In this document: piece after piece, positions 62,008 through 64,000 of the stretch
How the letters are laid out: each line of letters opens with the position of its first letter
Position numbering within the stretch: position 1 is the stretch's first letter
Assembly (NCBI GenBank): GCA_003612395.1
Contig: RAYQ01000001.1
Coordinates: 310,001-374,000 of the forward strand
Direction: 5' to 3'
DNA: 64,000 nt
Source: Parablautia intestinalis
Lineage (GTDB): Bacteria; Bacillota; Clostridia; Lachnospirales; Lachnospiraceae
The notes under the pieces: model-generated
Databases searched by the model: none
The model's input: only the letters and a program-made list of their open reading frames with translations
Told to the model about the DNA's origin: nothing
Position numbers and translations under genes: made by a program

Positions 62008-62382
62008 ATGGTAATAAGTAATGAAAAACTATTAAAAGAAAATATCCAAAAAAATATAGCTTTTTACCGTAAAAAACTAAAAATGACTCAAAAAGGGCTT
62101 GCTGGAACCCTTGGTGTTACTGCTGCTGCTATTTCAAGTTGGGAATGTGGAAATAATTCTCCAGATATAGACACTCTTTGCGCCATTTGTAATGCCTTAG
62201 ACGTAGGTCTTTATGAAATTTGCGGTATATCTTCCGATAATACAGGAATGAGCGCGGAAGAAAATGATCTTTTAAATCTATACAGACTTTTAAATGAAGA
62301 TGGACAACGAAAACTTATAGAGCGTGCTAATGAATTGCGTGAACTTGGATATATCAAGGGGGAAAACGCAAAAATGGCGTAA
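62008..62382 (+). CDS. CI-like phage repressor (XRE family)
   Basis: 124 residues from MVISNEKLLKENIQ, with GGTGA 8 nt upstream. Helix-turn-helix at about 12-65 (IAFYRKKLKMTQKGLAGTLG, TAAAISSWECGNNSPDI) and a short helical C-terminus with EENDLLNLYRLLNEDGQRKL. There is no peptidase domain, so induction would not use RecA-driven self-cleavage and may need an antirepressor or another route. Drives the plus-strand lysogenic module. Confidence 0.85.
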   Translation: MVISNEKLLKENIQKNIAFYRKKLKMTQKGLAGTLGVTAAAISSWECGNNSPDIDTLCAICNALDVGLYEICGISSDNTGMSAEENDLLNLYRLLNEDGQRKLIERANELRELGYIKGENAKMA

Positions 62383-62467
62383 GATACTATAAAGAAGGTA
62401 AAATAATACATATTAATTTTTAAACTTTTTACATATCCAAATCAAACAAAAGAAAGGTGGATTTATT

Positions 62468-62716
62468 ATGAAATGCCCAAAATGTGGTAGCGAAAATGTA
62501 ACAGTTCAAGTTGTATCTGAAACTAAATTGAAGGAAAAAAAACACGGTATTATTTGGTGGTGTTTCTTCGGATGGTACTGGGTACCAATTAAATGGATGT
62601 TCTTTTTTTTACCTGCACTTATTGTAAAGATTTTCAGGCCTAGCAGGTATAAAACAAGGACAACTCACAAAACAAAATGTATATGCCAAAGTTGTGGCAA
62701 AACATGGAATGCTTAA
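62468..62716 (+). CDS. zinc-ribbon membrane protein
   Basis: 82 residues with CPKCGSEN at the N-terminus and CICQSCGKTW at the C-terminus, which together form a zinc ribbon, and a hydrophobic hairpin between (IIWWCFFGWYWVPIKWMFFF). It follows the repressor and ends at a strong terminator, so it is probably expressed in the lysogen. A superinfection or host-modifying role is possible but not shown. Confidence 0.8.
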   Translation: MKCPKCGSENVTVQVVSETKLKEKKHGIIWWCFFGWYWVPIKWMFFFLPALIVKIFRPSRYKTRTTHKTKCICQSCGKTWNA

Positions 62717-62725
62717 AACATTAAA

Positions 62726-62753
62726 ACCGCCTACGTCTAATCACGTAGGCGGT
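62726..62753 (+). terminator. terminator of the repressor transcript
   Basis: Perfect 11-bp stem ACCGCCTACGT / ACGTAGGCGGT with a 6-nt loop, 10 nt after the stop. The following tract is A-rich, so it may also serve leftward transcripts. Confidence 0.75.
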
Positions 62754-62836
62754 CATAAAACAAAATAATATATTTACCTGGGGAACCGAAGGGGCGAAAT
62801 GCCAGCTGCCGAGTATTTAGAAAGGGGCTGGTGCCA

Positions 62837-62923
62837 ATGATTACATATGATGAGCTTTTTACATTTGTAATTATGCTTTGTGCTGTAGTGACACTTGTTG
62901 TCTACATTATACGCAAAAAGTAG
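62837..62923 (+). CDS. holin-like type I toxin peptide
   Basis: 28 residues: MITYDELFTFVIMLCAVVTL then VVYIIRKK. A single membrane helix with a basic C-terminus, matching the putative holin-like toxin family of Firmicutes type I systems (TxpA/BsrG group). AAGGGG precedes the ATG. Its mRNA ends in a hairpin that also terminates an opposing RNA, so the 3' ends overlap. Confidence 0.78.
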   Translation: MITYDELFTFVIMLCAVVTLVVYIIRKK

Positions 62924-63012
62924 CGCCCTCGCCCTGGCAAGGTAGGCGCTACTTTTTGTAGTTGTTTAACTTTCCGGCAGCTAGGCTTTATCTAGCTTTC
63001 GGTTCCTTTGTT
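62915..63012 (-). ncRNA. candidate antitoxin RNA
   Basis: Predicted minus-strand transcript of about 95 nt from the consensus promoter at 63019-63047 to the shared terminator, complementary to the 3' end of the toxin mRNA. It contains an internal AGCTAG / CTAGCT hairpin. The layout matches txpA/ratA-type antitoxins. Confidence 0.65.
62919..62953. terminator. bidirectional terminator shared by toxin and antitoxin RNAs
   Basis: 9-bp stem AGTAGCGCC / GGCGCTACT with a 17-nt loop. Both strands have five T directly after the stem. The stem includes the toxin stop codon. Confidence 0.85.
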
Positions 63013-63018
63013 AAGTAC

Positions 63019-63047
63019 ATTATAAGCAATATCCAAATATCTGTCAA
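63019..63047 (-). promoter_or_regulatory. perfect consensus promoter of the antitoxin RNA
   Basis: TTGACA, 17-nt spacer, TATAAT on the minus strand. No open frame with a ribosome site follows. Confidence 0.85.
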
Positions 63048-63052
63048 ACATA

Positions 63053-63084
63053 AAAACCGCCCCTGCGCCAACAGGAACGGTTTT
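63053..63084. terminator. hairpin between antitoxin promoter and integrase
   Basis: AAAACCG / CGGTTTT ends with an inner CCTG / CAGG pairing. The minus strand continues with TTTTTATG. It would insulate the antitoxin promoter. Confidence 0.5.
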
Positions 63085-63092
63085 CAGATACA

Positions 63093-63139
63093 TCCGAAGA
63101 TGATACCCTATCAAACAAAAATATTGTATCATCTTCGGA
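63093..63139. repeat. 14-bp perfect inverted repeat upstream of the integrase
   Basis: TCCGAAGATGATAC / GTATCATCTTCGGA with a 19-nt spacer, 80 nt before the integrase start. No T-run follows on either strand, so it is more likely a protein-binding site (operator, Xis or arm site) or an mRNA leader hairpin than a terminator. Confidence 0.65.
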
Positions 63140-63219
63140 AACAGCTTGCAAGTGAACTATTGCAATTTTTCTAATAGCTCACAGGCTGTTATTTTTATAC
63201 CCAAAAGGAGGATGATGCT

Positions 63220-64000
63220 ATGGGAAGATACAAAAAAAGGAAGGATGGACGGTATGCAACTACTATCATGGTAGGATATAAAGCAGATGGGCGGCCAAAC
63301 AATATATTTTTATCTGCCAAGACAGAAAAGGCTCTGCGTGATAAAATTGCTGAACTCAAAGCGAAAACCATGTCCGGCGAGCTTATTAAGGAATCTGACA
63401 CTCTTTTTCGCGATTATGTCGATAACTGGTTTGCTACATACAAAGCATCAGTCGGTATTAATACCAAAGCCATGTATGATAATATCGTTAATAAACATAT
63501 AAAACCTGAACTTGGTTATCTTCCGCTTAACAAACTTGTCCGCTCTGATGTACAAAAATTAATAAATGATAACCAGGAGCACCCAAGAACATGCGAACAA
63601 ATCAAAATGACGCTGGTACAGATTTTAAACAGTGCCATAGAGGATAAACTAATAACTGAAAACGTGGCAAAGAAAGTAACTCTGCCTAAACGACATAAAA
63701 CAGAAAAAAGAGCCTTAACAGATCTGGAAAAAGAAGCCATAAAAAAAGCCGATTTTACCCTTCAGGAAGAAGCCCTTGTAAAGCTGCTCTTTTATTTTGG
63801 ACTGCGGCGCGGCGAAGCTCTCGTGCTTTCCAAATCTGATATTGACCTGAAAAAGAAAGTTCTGTCAGTAAATAAAACCGTAATCTTTGATAAAAATAAC
63901 CCTATAATAAAACTCGGCGCCAAAAGTGATGCGGGCAACCGTAATATTCCCATTCCTGTAAGCGTGGTGGCCTTTTTAAAGGAATTTTTAAGATCAGTTG
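63220..64000 (+). CDS. int: prophage integrase, tyrosine recombinase (3' end outside the window)
   Basis: 260 codons visible from MGRYKKRKDGRYATTIMVGY, with AAAGGAGG 8 nt upstream. N-terminal arm-binding AP2-like domain (about 1-50), core-binding SAM-like domain (about 60-165) and the beginning of the catalytic domain with Arg in YFGLRRGEALVLS and Lys-type KSDAGNRNIPIP. The remaining catalytic residues lie beyond the edge. Position at the prophage end opposite the broken tRNA-Lys identifies it as the enzyme that integrated the phage. Confidence 0.92.
   Translation, partial: MGRYKKRKDGRYATTIMVGYKADGRPNNIFLSAKTEKALRDKIAELKAKTMSGELIKESDTLFRDYVDNWFATYKASVGINTKAMYDNIVNKHIKPELGYLPLNKLVRSDVQKLINDNQEHPRTCEQIKMTLVQILNSAIEDKLITENVAKKVTLPKRHKTEKRALTDLEKEAIKKADFTLQEEALVKLLFYFGLRRGEALVLSKSDIDLKKKVLSVNKTVIFDKNNPIIKLGAKSDAGNRNIPIPVSVVAFLKEFLRSV

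Overview
The window looks like chromosome from a low-GC Gram-positive anaerobe, most likely a gut Lachnospiraceae (Clostridia). The evidence is a ferredoxin-dependent 2-oxoacid oxidoreductase, LytTR regulators, DUF6171 and GH51 arabinofuranosidase genes, strong AGGAGG ribosome binding sites, and a tRNA-Lys gene used as a prophage attachment site. No species can be named from the sequence alone.

Region 1 (1-25,390) is host chromosome. It holds, in order: the start of a VorB-like operon; a large lower-GC gene with a PD-(D/E)XK-type nuclease motif; an XRE regulator; a cyclophilin lipoprotein; a LytTR / DUF3021 / ABC-transporter operon; a second LytTR response regulator between two uncharacterised genes; a DUF3160 lipoprotein and a CapA-type protein; a metallo-beta-lactamase-fold hydrolase; and a sugar and nucleoside salvage block (nucleoside hydrolase, ribokinase, two GH51 arabinofuranosidases with separate consensus promoters, an ArsR-type regulator, a MATE exporter and an SGNH hydrolase).

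Region 2 (about 25,443 to beyond 64,000) is a siphovirus-type prophage inserted in the 3' part of a tRNA-Lys(UUU) gene. The truncated tRNA marks one junction. The integrase starts at 63,220 and runs off the window, so the other junction and an intact tRNA-Lys should lie just outside. From the left the prophage has small accessory genes, lysis genes, an HK97-type tail and head module and terminase (all on the minus strand), an array of small genes joined by a repeated leader, two DNA methyltransferases, ParA/MazG/ParB, an HUH replication initiator with accessory genes, a divergent repressor/Cro switch, a small type I toxin-antitoxin-like locus, and the integrase.

The most interesting system is a tail-fibre tip variation system. 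The fibre gene (29,854-31,017) crosses a short site with core GCTAAATGGCAA inside its reading frame. An oppositely oriented copy of the site 0.67 kb away carries an alternative, promoterless 3' end for the same gene. A second inverted pair of sites, 22 kb away at 52.6-53.15 kb, holds two further headless tip cassettes in the same frame. A second tyrosine recombinase (45.75-46.78 kb) is a candidate enzyme. Other points of note are a fibre gene whose Shine-Dalgarno is followed by ACG rather than ATG, a -1 frameshift heptamer in the tail chaperone genes, a promoter-terminator unit antisense to the rep leader, and a consensus-promoter antitoxin RNA opposite a 28-residue membrane toxin.
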